DNA from: Acuticoccus sp963704595
GTDB lineage: Bacteria; Pseudomonadota; Alphaproteobacteria; Rhizobiales; Amorphaceae
Assembly: GCA_963704595.1 (NCBI GenBank)
Contig: OY969922.1
Span: forward strand, 3,286,001 to 3,350,000
DNA: 64,000 bases
Direction: 5' to 3'
The translations under genes and the position numbers were made by a program. Shown one piece after another: positions 48,886 through 58,341 of the stretch; the first letter of the stretch is position 1; every line of letters starts with the position of its first letter. A model generated the notes under the pieces. That model saw only the letters and a program-made list of their open reading frames with translations. It did no database searches and was not told the origin of the DNA.

Positions 48886-50542
48886 ATGACCCCAGCGATC
48901 ACGGCATCCGGGAAGCGGGGAAGCCGACTGCGCCGGACCGCGCGCACCGCCTTGGCGGCCGGCGCGGTCTGGCTCGCCGCCGTCGCCCCCGGGGCGGCGC
49001 AGGATACCAACGCCGCTGACCCGGACGCGCCGGGGCTTCTCCCTGCACCGCTGTCCCCGGTGCCGCCGACCCTCTCGCGGGCCGACATCGACGTAGGCAT
49101 CGCCGCGCTGGACGGCATCGTCGCCGAAGCGATGGAGGCGACCGGTGTGCCCGGCATCGCCGTCTCGGTCGTCTACGATGACGAAGTCGTCTACCTGAAG
49201 GGCTTCGGCGTGCGCGAGGCGGGCCGGCCGGAACCGGTCGACGCCAGACACGGTTTTCAAGCTGGCGTCCGTTTCGAAGCCGATCTCGTCGACCGTCGCC
49301 GCAGGCCTCGTCGGCAAGGGTGCGTTCGCCTTCGACGATCCGGTGATCGGCCACAACCCGGCGTTCGCCCTCGCCGAACCCTATGTCACCGAAAATGCAA
49401 CGTTTGCGGACCTCCTCTCCCATCGCTCGGGCCTTGCAACCGGCGCCGGGGACATTCTGGAAGACCTCGGGTTCGACCGGGGCACCATCCTGAAGCGCCT
49501 TGCGCTGCAGCCGCTCGAGCAATTCCGCTCCACCTACAACTACAGCAACTACGGCTACACCGCCGGCGGGGAAGCGGCGGCAATCGCCGCAGGCAAGCCG
49601 TTCGACGCCGTGGCGGATGAGGTGCTGTTCGAGCCCCTCGGGATGAGCCGCACCAGCTTCCGCCATGCCGACTATCTCGCCCACGACAACCGCGCCCGCA
49701 TCCACGTGGAAACGGCGCCGGGCAGCAAGACGTGGGAGGCTCGGTTCGAGCGCAACGCCGACGCGCAGGCCCCCGCCGGTGGTGCCGCAGGCTCCATCGC
49801 CGACATGGCGAAGTTCCTGCGCCTGCAACTCGGCGAAGGTGCCTTCGAGGGTGCGCCGGTGATCGACGCGGCCGCACTCGCCACCACCCACATGCCGCAT
49901 TCGTTCCGCTCGGCGCGGCCGAGCTCCGTCGTCCGCCCCCGCTTCTACGGCCTCGGCTGGGATGTGGCGACGGATGACGAGGGGCGCGTCGTCCTCAGCC
50001 ACTCGGGCGCGTTCATGCTCGGGACTGCGACCAACATCGTTCTGGTGCCCGGCGAGGATCTCGGCATCGTCGTCCTCACCAATGCGGCGCCCATCGGCGT
50101 AGCCGAGGCGATCGGCGCGGCGTTCATCGACATTGCCGAGCACGGCGTGCAGACGGTGGACTGGCGGCCCCTTTATGGCGGCGCCTTCGCGCAGATGGCG
50201 GAGGCCGAGCGGGCCGACGCCGTCGCCCTGATGCCGACGGGCGACCCCGGCGAGAAACGCCCGCTCGATGCCTACGCCGGCACCTACGACAACCCCTATT
50301 TCGGCCCCGCGACCGTGACGGTGGAAGGCGACGCCCTCAGCCTCACGATGGGCCCGGAAGGCCGCCCGGTCACGTTCCCCCTCACCCACGACGTCGGCGA
50401 CCATTTCAGGTTCGAGACGATCGGCGAATGGGCGACGGGGGAAGCCGTGGCGGCGTTCGGCGGCAACCGGGACGGCAAGGCGGCCGACCTCATGCTCAGC
50501 GCCTACAACATGCGCGGCCTCGGGACCTTCACCCGCCGCTAG
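48886..50542 (+). CDS. Serine beta-lactamase-like hydrolase (one frameshift)
   Basis: About 552 residues with a signal peptide (ARTALAAGAVWLAAVAPGAAQ). It is a class C beta-lactamase/esterase-type fold. The catalytic SxxK (KLASVSKPISS) is only visible after correcting a +1 shift near 49245; the second motif is YSN (YNYSNYGYTAGGE), and the HSG near VLSHSGAFMLGTATN replaces KTG. The last 110 residues form a small beta domain (DAYAGTYDNPYFGPATVTVEGDALSL, DUF3471-like). Such periplasmic hydrolases act on peptides or esters and need not degrade antibiotics. The stop overlaps the 3' end of the MFS gene by 14 bp. Confidence 0.85.
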
Positions 50543-51747
50543 ACGGGACCTTCTGCGGCACCGCGAGGTCCCGCTGGGTGACCGCCACCAGCGCTGCGAC
50601 GAACAGGCAGGCGGCGGACGCGGCAAGCCCGCTCGACAGGCCGCCCTGCCAGTCGTTGACCGCGCCGACCGCGGCGGGGCCCAGAATCTGGCCGATGCCG
50701 AACGACACGGTCATCGCGCCGATCCCCGCGCCCCAAGCCTCCGGCGCATGGTTGCGGCGGACGAAGGCGGTGGTGGACGCGACCACCGAGAAGAACGTGC
50801 AGCCGAAGAGCGCAGCCGAGGCGAGGAGCGCCAGCCTTCCGTCGAAGAGAAGCGGCAGGCCGACCGCCACCGCCGTCAGCGTGCACAGCAGCGCGAAGCC
50901 GCGGCCGCCCGTCAGCCGCCGCATCACGCCGGACCAGAGCCATGGCGAACTCATCGCGGTGCCGCCGATCACCCCCCAGAACAGCGCCTGACTGAGCGGC
51001 CCGCCGCTCGCGTCGCGCACGAAGGCAATCATGAACGTCATGTACGCGATGTAGCCGACGCCGAAGAGGAAGTAGGCGCCGAGCATCGGCCCCATGGGTT
51101 TCAGGCGGATCTTCGACGCTGCGGCCCGCGGCACCGCATCGCTCCTCAGCGCCGCGACGAGGAGAATTCCGAGCGGCGCGGACATTGCGGCGAGCGCGCC
51201 CCATGCGAACGGCCACGAGCCGGCACCGCCCCCCGCCAGGACGAACGGCACGGTGAGCCCGGAGAGCGCGATGCCGAAGCCCGGCCCGGCATAATAGAGG
51301 CCGAGGAGGAAGGAGGCCCGTGCCGCATCGCGCTCCGCAGCGCGGGCCGCCAGCACCCCGCCGGAGACGAAGGCGATCCCGCCCCCCAGCCCCGCAAGGA
51401 TGCGGCAAAGATTGAGGAGCGTTGCATCGCGCAGGACCGCGCAGAGACCGAGCGAGACGACACAGGCCGCGAAGCCCGCCATGGTGACGCGGCTGGCGCC
51501 GAAGCGCGCCGCCACACGCGACGCGATGCACGGCCCCGGCGAGATAGCCGATCGCGTTGGTCGTGTTCATCCACCCGGCCTCGGCATAGGACCAGCCGAG
51601 GTCGCCCCGCATGTCCGGCAGCACCAGCGCATAGGCGAAGCGCGCGATCCCGAGCCCGACCGCCGGCACGAGCGCAAGCGCCAGTATGAGACGAAGCGGC
51701 GAGATCCGCTCGGGGCGAACCGCGGCGGGCGTGGCGGGGGTGGACAT
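50529..51747 (-). CDS. YbfB/YjiJ-type MFS transporter (one frameshift)
   Basis: About 405 residues with twelve predicted helices. The N-terminal signature LALVPAVGLGIARFAYALVLPDMRGDLGWSYAEAGWMNTTNAIGYLAG is characteristic of the MFS_4 (YbfB/YjiJ) group. A +1 shift near 51530 follows YLAGA; the rest, from MAARFGASRVTMAGF onward, is in a second frame. Substrates of this group are mostly unknown small molecules. It lies about 75 bp downstream of the flavoprotein gene on the same strand and may transport that enzyme's substrate or product. Confidence 0.85.
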
Positions 51748-51820
51748 CAAGCCTCGAACGGTGGGCGGTCGGACGCGCACGAACCTCGCGCAATCGGCGC
51801 CGGAATGCCAGTGGAGAGCC

Positions 51821-53239
51821 TCAGCGGCGCCCGCCCGCTGACGCTGCGGCGATGCCGGCGACGCGGCCCATGGCGACGGCGGTGAGGAGCCCGTTGCCCG
51901 AGAGATAGCCAGATGCGGCGGGTCCGGACACGCCGATGGCGGCGCCGCCTGCGGCGAAGAGGTGCTCCATCGCGCGCCCGCCCCGCAGGACCCTCGCCCT
52001 GGCATCGGTGCGAAGGCCGCCCTGGGTGTGGAAGAGCGCGCCGGTGACCTTCACCGCGCGGTAGGGCGCGGCGAGCGGCGGGGCGCTCCAAGAGCGGCCG
52101 AACGCGTCCGGCGTTCCGGCCTCGCGCGCGGCGGCGATGGCCGACATTGTGGCCTCGAGCGCTTCGGGTGGGATCTTGCAAGCTGCCGCCAGCGCGCCGA
52201 TGCTGTCCGCTTCGAGGACGGCGCCGGCCGCCTCGGCGCGGCGAAAATCCTCGAACTGGCGGGCGATGTCGGCGATCCGCGCGTCGAACACGGTGAACGC
52301 GATGCCGCCGGGCTGGGCGAGCACGTGGGCGGCCTGCTCGGAGTAGCCCGCGGCCTCGTTGCTGAAGCGCTCGCCCGCCGCGTTCACCTGGAAGCCGCCC
52401 TCGGTGATCGCGGCATAGGTGATGAGGATGCCGTGGGGATGGGCGACCGAACCGTGGCCCTGGTGGCCGGAGAGGTCGCCCATGTCGGCGCCCAGCGCTT
52501 CGCCGAAGGAGAGCGCCGTGCCGTCGTTGCCGTCGTGGCCGAACCACAGCGCGCCGAGGATCTCGGGAATGTGGCGCTCGAGATAGGCGCGGTTTCCGCC
52601 GTAGCCGTTGCAGGCGAGGATGAGCGTTTCGCAGCCGATCTCCTCCTCGCCGTCCGGCCGCGCGATGCCCACACCCGCGACGCGGTCGCCGTTCATCAGC
52701 AGCGAGGCGGCGCGCGCCCCGGTGACGATGGTGATGCCGGCGTCTTCTGCGGCGGCCCTCAGGCGGTCGACCAGCGCGGCGCCGGAACGCTCGGGCATGG
52801 CGTGCATCCGCCGCACGGTGTGGCCGGGGTAGAGAAACCCGTCGATGAGCTCGAACGGGAGACCATGCGCATCGGCGAGCCATTCGACGGCAGGGCCCGC
52901 GGCGGCGACTGCCGCGTCGAGCACGGCGGAATCGGCCCGCCCCTTCGCCTTGGCCTGGATGTCGGCGCGCAAGAGGTCCGCGCTATCGGTGATGCCGGCC
53001 TCCGTCTGCCAGCGCGTTCCGGCGGCGGGGACCAGACCGGCCGACAGCGCCGTGGAGCCGGAGGGCACGGCGTCCCGCTCGAGCACCAGCACCTCGACGC
53101 CTTCGGCCGCCGCGGCCAGCGCTGCGGTGAGGCCGCACGCGCCGGCGCCGACCACCACCACCTCGGCCTCGACCGCAAAGGGGCCGGACGCTTCGCGCAC
53201 CACCGTGCCTTCGGCGGATCTGGCGGTCGCTTCGCCCAT
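51821..53239 (-). CDS. FAD-dependent oxidoreductase (fumarate reductase/KSTD-type flavoprotein)
   Basis: 472 residues. The FAD-binding Rossmann motif is VVVVGAGACGLTAALAAA (GxGxxG, 31-36), then LVLERDAVPSGSTALSAGLVPAAGT, as in succinate dehydrogenase/fumarate reductase and 3-ketosteroid dehydrogenase flavoproteins. The second FAD motif near the C-terminus is HLFAAGGAAIGVSGPAASGYLSGNGLLTAVAMGRVAG. VKVTGALFHTQGGLRTDARARVL matches the family's substrate-domain return. The substrate cannot be named. No iron-sulfur or membrane subunit is nearby, so it is a soluble enzyme. The ATG at 53239 was chosen; the open frame beyond it lacks similarity. Confidence 0.87.
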   Translation of the reverse strand: MGEATARSAEGTVVREASGPFAVEAEVVVVGAGACGLTAALAAAAEGVEVLVLERDAVPSGSTALSAGLVPAAGTRWQTEAGITDSADLLRADIQAKAKGRADSAVLDAAVAAAGPAVEWLADAHGLPFELIDGFLYPGHTVRRMHAMPERSGAALVDRLRAAAEDAGITIVTGARAASLLMNGDRVAGVGIARPDGEEEIGCETLILACNGYGGNRAYLERHIPEILGALWFGHDGNDGTALSFGEALGADMGDLSGHQGHGSVAHPHGILITYAAITEGGFQVNAAGERFSNEAAGYSEQAAHVLAQPGGIAFTVFDARIADIARQFEDFRRAEAAGAVLEADSIGALAAACKIPPEALEATMSAIAAAREAGTPDAFGRSWSAPPLAAPYRAVKVTGALFHTQGGLRTDARARVLRGGRAMEHLFAAGGAAIGVSGPAASGYLSGNGLLTAVAMGRVAGIAAASAGGRR

Positions 53240-53481
53240 CGTGTCGTCTCCTCGCGGCGTTTCCCGGCCGATGCATAAAGGCAGCAACCGTGCCAGCGCA
53301 CCAGAGCGCGGACGAACGCGCGAATCATTTCGCCCGCGCCGGGAAGAGACTGCGCCAATTGCCGAATGCCACGAAAACCGTGGCATTCGGACCATTTTCG
53401 ATGACGCCCGTTGCGCAAACTGTTGCAGTGCGGCACGTTCGGTCACCGCAACCACCGACGTCGAGCAGGGATAGGCGAACG

Positions 53482-53829
53482 ATGCGTGCTTCGATACTAG
53501 TGCTTTGTGCGGCCGCCGCCTTGGCGGGCTGCCAGTCACCGCGCGGACCGGCGGAGATCGTCGAGGGAAGCTGGGTGTCCGACGATGGCGTCTTCGTCGC
53601 CACCTTCGCCGATGGTGCCTTCAGTTCGCGCCACCGCGCCAACGGCGACGTTCTGGTCGCCGACGGCCGCTATGCCAGCACGGGCTCCGGTCTTGCGCTG
53701 ACGTGGACGTCGATCGTCACCAACGAGGTGCGAACCGCCGACTGCACCCTCGGCACCGAGAACCAGATCACGTGCCGTCCAAGCGTCGGCGCCGTGTTCT
53801 CCATGTCGCGCTCGAACGCCGTCGGCTGA
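53482..53829 (+). CDS. Omp10-like outer-membrane lipoprotein
   Basis: 115 residues. The lipoprotein signal ends LVLCAAAALAGCQS, so Cys16 would be lipidated. The mature part follows the pattern of Brucella Omp10 closely: IVEGSWVSDDGVFVATFADGAF, then VLVADGRYASTGSGLALTW, SIVTNEVRTADCTLGTENQITC and a C-terminal VGAVFSMSRSNA. The two cysteines in DCTL ... ITC probably form a disulphide. It is a small beta-barrel-like protein anchored in the outer membrane; its role is not established. It has its own hairpin terminator downstream. Confidence 0.85.
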   Translation: MRASILVLCAAAALAGCQSPRGPAEIVEGSWVSDDGVFVATFADGAFSSRHRANGDVLVADGRYASTGSGLALTWTSIVTNEVRTADCTLGTENQITCRPSVGAVFSMSRSNAVG

Positions 53830-53844
53830 ACGCGGATCGTGGCG

Positions 53845-53865
53845 GCGGCGCGAAACCCGCGCCGC
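53845..53865 (+). terminator. Terminator after the Omp10-like gene
   Basis: GCGGCGCG (53845-53852) and CGCGCCGC (53858-53865) pair over 8 bp around AAACC. TTTCTG occurs a few bases later at 53870-53875. The hairpin begins 15 bp after the stop codon. Confidence 0.6.
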
Positions 53866-53929
53866 GCACTTTCTGCTCGTGCAACTTCCCCACTTCATCT
53901 CTGCAACGCGAACACGGTTTCGGCAATTG

Positions 53930-54110
53930 CCGAGCCGTTTGAACGCCGCTTATTATTTAAACAAAACGACAATAATGCATTGATTGAACAACACGCTTTG
54001 TAGACCGAATATGGCATATTATCTCTTGCATCAGAACGAAATCCCGATAAGTCTTACAGAACCAACTTAACTTACTTAAGCGACAATTACTGCGGTCTAC
54101 GGGGGCATAG
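53930..54110 (+). promoter_or_regulatory. AT-rich promoter region of the GGDEF-EAL gene
   Basis: A 180-bp block that is strikingly A+T-rich against the GC-rich surroundings (for example TTATTATTTAAACAAAAC near 53950 and GGCATATTATCTC near 54013). It ends just before the gene at 54126. Several -10-like hexamers are possible, and I cannot choose one. The 12-mer GTCTTACAGAAC occurs at 54051-54062 and again inside the coding region at 54153-54164. Confidence 0.45.
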
Positions 54111-54125
54111 CCGTGCGATTCACGC

Positions 54126-56166
54126 ATGGCGCAAGAGATGAAACCCTCACATGTCTTACAGAACGCTGTCGGAAGCCTCCCACGGCGGCGCTCGGAGCTG
54201 CTTCTTCATGCGGCCATCGGCGTATGCGTGGTGTGCGTTGTCGCCGCCGCCGCTGTCTACTCCCTTCGCATGGTCGACGACCTCATCCGGAACGACGCGA
54301 CAACGAAGGCGCGTCTCTGGTCGGACGGGCTGTTGCATGATCCGACCGGCTCGCCCCGCCAGCCCGACGTCAAGATTGCCAACCTCCTCACAGACGAGCC
54401 TCTGAACGAGGCGACCCTTGGCTATCTCCGGTCGATCGCGACGGTCGGGACCATCCTGCAGTTCAGGATCTTCGATGAATCCGGAACCCTTCGCTACGCG
54501 TCGGACCCAGGCGAGATGGCGGATCGGCAGCGCGTCGCTCCTCTCCGACCCCGACCTCCTGAAGCGGCTGCAGGACGGCGAGGCCGTGACGCGGAACGTC
54601 TACGGCCAGAGCAAGGCGGGCTCGGCCGTCTGGTACGCGAAGACCTTCCTTCCCATCATCCTCGGCGACGGGGACAAGGGCATCGTCGAGATCGATGTCG
54701 ATATCACCCGCGAGCGCTCCGGCGTCCTCGCACTCTGGCGCTGGCTGGCGACGCTGTTCGTCATCGGCGGCGTCCTCACCCTCGCCCATTCGCTGGCGAC
54801 GGCCACCCTCTACCGCAAGCGCCAGCGGGCCGATGCGGAAGCCGCGCGGCTCGCCCATTTCGATACGCTGACCGGCGTCGCGAACCGCAGCGTCTTCAAC
54901 GAAACGCTGCACACCGCGCTCGAGAAGACCCGTCAGACGCCGAACCAGATCGCGCTCCACCTCATCGACCTCGACGGCTTCAAGACCGTCAACGACATTG
55001 TCGGCCACGCCTGCGCGGACAGGATGCTCTACCGCGTCGCCGAGATGATCGCCCTCAACACGCGGCCGACGGACCTCGTCGCGCGCCTCGGCGGCGACGA
55101 GTTCGGCGTGATCCAGAGTGACGTCAGGTCCCCGGCCGACGCCTTCGCGTTCGCAGAGCGGCTGACTAAGACGATCCGGGACGTGCACATCGCCACCAAA
55201 CTGCCTGTGGACGTGACCGCGAGCGTCGGCACCGCGATCGCACCGGACGATGCGATCGACGCGATCAACATCCACCGCTGCGCCGAGGCGGCGCTCAACC
55301 GCGCCAAGGAGAGCGGCAGGGACCGCGCAGTCCTCTACCAGCACGGCATGAACGAGACCGTCCGGCAGCGGAACACCCTGCGCATCCTCGTGCGCAAGGC
55401 GCTCGATGAGGAGGCGTTCGAGGTCTACTTCCAGCCGATCCACCGGCTGAGCGACGGCAACCTCACCGGCTTCGAGGCCCTGCTTAGGCTTCGCGACAGC
55501 GACGGAAACCTGGTCTCGCCGGCCGAGTTCATCCCCGTCGCCGAAGAGATCAACGTGATGGACCGGCTGGGCACGCTGGCGCTGCAGAAGGCCGCGCGGG
55601 CTGCCGCGTCATGGTCGAAGCCGCTCGGGGTCGCGGTCAATCTTTCGGCGCAGCAGTTCGCGAGCAACGTCGTCGGCACGGTGAAGGAGACGTTGCGCCT
55701 CTACGATCTGGCGCCGGAACGGCTGGTGCTGGAGATCACCGAGTCCCTCTTCATCACAGACCCGGCCTCGGTCGAGGCGCAGCTTCTGGAGCTGCGTGCG
55801 GTCGGCTGCGGCATCTCGCTGGACGATTTCGGCACAGGCTATTCCAGCCTCAGCTACCTGTGGACCTTCTCGTTCGATGCGCTGAAGGTCGACCGCAACT
55901 GCTTCAGCCTTCTCGGCGTGGTCAAGAACGTCGACAAGATCCTCGTCACCATCGCGAACATGTGCGCAGCGATGGACCTCAACGTCGTCGCCGAGGGGAT
56001 CGAGAACGAGGCACAGCTGAGGTTCGCGAAGGAGGCCGGCTTCACGCTGGGCCAGGGTTTTCTGTTCGGGAAGCCCATGCCGGCCAGCGCGGTCGAGGCG
56101 CACATCGCGTCGAACGCCACCAGCCGTTCCTCCTACGCCAGGTCGAACCACGGCAGGCCCTCCTGA
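54126..56166 (+). CDS. GGDEF-EAL cyclic-di-GMP protein (one frameshift)
   Basis: About 679 residues. TM1 is near AIGVCVVCVVAAAAVYSL, a periplasmic sensor region of about 150 residues follows, and TM2 is near WLATLFVIGGVLTLAHSLA. The diguanylate cyclase domain (HFDTLTGVANRSVFN, catalytic ARLGGDEFGV intact) and the EAL phosphodiesterase domain (FQPIHRLSDGNLTGFEALLRL, LEITESLF, LDDFGTGYSSLSYL, VVAEGIENE) both keep their signature residues. Both activities are therefore possible. A +1 shift near 54530 lies in the periplasmic region. The stop is 16 bp from the opposing rluC stop. Confidence 0.92.
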
Positions 56167-56181
56167 GAGCCAACGCCCCAG

Positions 56182-57135
56182 TCAGCCCTTGGGCGACAGG
56201 CCGAGAACGTTGAAGGTCTGCGTGATGTGCGGCGAGACCGGGGCCGTGACGTCCAGCGTGCCGCCGGCGGGATGGGGCAGCACGATCCGCCGCGCATGAA
56301 GGTGCAGGCGGTTCTGCAGGCCGCCCGGCAGATCCCAGTTCTCGACGTTGAAATATTTCGGATCGCCGAGGATCGGCGTGTCCATGTACTGGCAATGGAC
56401 GCGCAGCTGGTGCGTCCGGCCCGACACCGGCTCGAGCTGCAGCAGCGAGAACTGGCCCGACTGGTCGAGCGTCTCGTACATGGTCGTCGCGCGCTGGGAC
56501 TCCTTGGTCTTGGCGCGGGGCACGTACATGCGCTCGCCGTCCTCCGGGTCGCGCGCCATCCAGGTCGAGATCTTGCCCTCGCCCGGCACCGGATGGCCCC
56601 GCGTCACCGCCCAGTAGGTCTTGTGCGCGTCGCGGCCCTTGAAGCTTTCGGACAGGGCGGCGGCGGCGGAGCGGGTGAGCGCCACGACGAGGACGCCTGT
56701 CGTGTCCCGGTCGAGCCGGTGGACGAGGCGCGGCTTGCGGCCCTTGCGGTCGCGCCAGGCCTCCAGCATCCCGTCGATGTGGCGGCTGAGGCCGGAGCCG
56801 CCCTGCACGGCAAGGCCGAACGGCTTGTTGAGGACGACGAGGGAATCGTCGCGGTGGAGGACCATCGCCTCCAGCGCGCCGGCATCGCCCTCACCCACCG
56901 GCTGCGCGATCCGCGCGCCCGTGGTGATCGGCGGCAGGCGGATGCTCTGGCCGGCTTCGAGGCGGGTGTCCATCTTGGCGCGGGAGCCGTCGATGCGGAG
57001 CTGGCCGGTGCGCACCACCTTGGAGAGCGCGCCGAGCGGCACGCCGGGGAAGCGCTGGCGCAGCCACCGGTCGAGGCGCAGGCCGCCATCGTCGTCGCCA
57101 ACCTCGATGTGCTGGACGCGCGGGGCCTCACTCAT
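56182..57135 (-). CDS. RluA-family 23S rRNA pseudouridine synthase, RluC-like
   Basis: 317 residues. An N-terminal S4 RNA-binding domain (about 18-80, LDRWLRQRFPGVPLGALSKVVRTGQLRIDG) is followed by the RluA catalytic domain with Asp142 in HRLDRDTTGVL. RTHQLRVHCQYMDTPILGDPKY completes the active site. It isomerises uridines in 23S rRNA; RluC is favoured over RluD by the gene order with crcB and rarA and by the sequence style. It starts 39 bp after the crcB stop and is probably co-transcribed with it. Confidence 0.92.
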   Translation of the reverse strand: MSEAPRVQHIEVGDDDGGLRLDRWLRQRFPGVPLGALSKVVRTGQLRIDGSRAKMDTRLEAGQSIRLPPITTGARIAQPVGEGDAGALEAMVLHRDDSLVVLNKPFGLAVQGGSGLSRHIDGMLEAWRDRKGRKPRLVHRLDRDTTGVLVVALTRSAAAALSESFKGRDAHKTYWAVTRGHPVPGEGKISTWMARDPEDGERMYVPRAKTKESQRATTMYETLDQSGQFSLLQLEPVSGRTHQLRVHCQYMDTPILGDPKYFNVENWDLPGGLQNRLHLHARRIVLPHPAGGTLDVTAPVSPHITQTFNVLGLSPKG

Positions 57136-57174
57136 TGTCTGCTCCAGTGTTGTCGCGGGCCGGTGCCCTTCAGC

Positions 57175-57552
57175 TCAGCTTAGCGCGCGGGCGGCCGCAA
57201 TGCCGAGTGCCGCCGCAATCACGCACGCCACCACGCTGGCGCCCGCATAGGCGAGACCGTGAACGATCCGCCCGTCTTCCAGTAGCCGCACGGTCTCCAG
57301 CGAGAAACTGGAAAAGGTGGTGAAGCCGCCCAGAACGCCCACCATGGCGAATGCCGTGAGCATCGGGTTGGTGCCGATGAGGACGGCGAAGACGCCGATG
57401 GTGAAGCTCCCCACCACGTTGGCGGTGAAGGTCGCGAACGGCAGGTGGGTGCCGGCGATCTCGGCCAGGACCACCGAGAGCCAGAACCGCATCGACGCGC
57501 CGACGGCGCCGCCGAGGGCAACCAGCAAGCCGGTGATGACGGGGCTGGTCAC
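57175..57552 (-). CDS. crcB: Fluoride channel CrcB/Fluc
   Basis: 125 residues, four helices. It has the characteristic GGAVGASMRFWL near the N-terminus, the FATFTANVVGSF segment and the GGFTTFSSFSLET motif with pore phenylalanines. It acts as a dual-topology dimer exporting fluoride from the cytosol. No fluoride riboswitch is visible upstream, where the sterol desaturase gene ends 9 bp away, so it appears to be expressed within the operon. Confidence 0.95.
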   Translation of the reverse strand: MTSPVITGLLVALGGAVGASMRFWLSVVLAEIAGTHLPFATFTANVVGSFTIGVFAVLIGTNPMLTAFAMVGVLGGFTTFSSFSLETVRLLEDGRIVHGLAYAGASVVACVIAAALGIAAARALS

Positions 57553-57561
57553 CGTCCGCGG

Positions 57562-58341
57562 TCAGCCTGCAGCCGGGTGCCCGTCCTCGGCCTTGGCCGG
57601 GGGTGCCACCTTTTCCCACTTCTCGACGCCCTTGTCATAGTCCTTGTCGAGCGTCCCCATCACGCGGTCCCAGAACGAGAAGAAGTTGGCGTAGTTGGTC
57701 TTGAAGTGGGCGTGGTGCTGGTCGTGGAACAGCGTGCAGACCATCGGCGAGGGGATGCGCGTCAACCGGGAGGCTGCGAACTCGAAGCCCGAATGGCCGA
57801 TCATGCCGTTGAAGTGGTCGTAGACGCGGTGCGCGATGAGGACCACGGCGGGGATCGGCAGGATCAGCGGCGCCCAGAGATAGTAGCTCTGCATCACGAA
57901 GGCATCGACGATGGTGTCGGAGTAGTTCGACCAGACGGTCGGCGCGACGGAGCGGTGGTGGAACTGGTGGTGCTTGTAGAGCGGGCCCCAGTGCATCAGC
58001 CGGTGGCCCCAGTAGAACCAAGCGTCGAACGCCACGATCGAGACCGCGAACATCAGCGGGACCGACCACCACGAGAGCTCGAGCGGGGCGAACAGCGTCC
58101 ACCCGCGATACTGCGCGTAGAGGCCGGCGGCGAGGCAGAAGCAGGTGGCGGTCAGCGACCACGCGCTCTGGCGGATCTCCTTCCACTTGCGCTTCTCGCC
58201 GCGGCGGTTGGCCTGGATGCGGCGCTCCGGATGGCGGTGGGCGTAGAGCTGGAACAGCGCGCCAAAGCCGATGTAGAGGCCGAAGGTGACGGCCCAGACC
58301 ACGAACCACAGCGTCAGGAACTCAACCAGAGAAGACATCAC
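57562..58341 (-). CDS. Sterol desaturase / fatty-acid hydroxylase superfamily protein
   Basis: 259 residues with four or five membrane helices. The di-iron histidine boxes are present: WGHRLMHWGPLYKHHQFHHR (HxxxH and HxxHH) and FHDQHHAHFKTNYANFF (HxxHH). These enzymes hydroxylate or desaturate lipids using O2. The start is GTG 58341 or ATG 58338, overlapping the rarA stop. It sits between rarA and crcB, where most Hyphomicrobiales have nothing or an unrelated gene; the lipid substrate is unknown. Confidence 0.88.
   Translation of the reverse strand: MMSSLVEFLTLWFVVWAVTFGLYIGFGALFQLYAHRHPERRIQANRRGEKRKWKEIRQSAWSLTATCFCLAAGLYAQYRGWTLFAPLELSWWSVPLMFAVSIVAFDAWFYWGHRLMHWGPLYKHHQFHHRSVAPTVWSNYSDTIVDAFVMQSYYLWAPLILPIPAVVLIAHRVYDHFNGMIGHSGFEFAASRLTRIPSPMVCTLFHDQHHAHFKTNYANFFSFWDRVMGTLDKDYDKGVEKWEKVAPPAKAEDGHPAAG

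Noticed and set aside
48886..50542. Antibiotic-resistance beta-lactamase
   Set aside because: It has SxxK and YSN but HSG instead of KTG and an extra C-terminal domain, as in general periplasmic esterases or peptidases. Resistance cannot be claimed.
57553..57561. Fluoride riboswitch upstream of crcB
   Set aside because: Only 9 bp separate crcB from the upstream gene, leaving no room for one. crcB is expressed from the operon.
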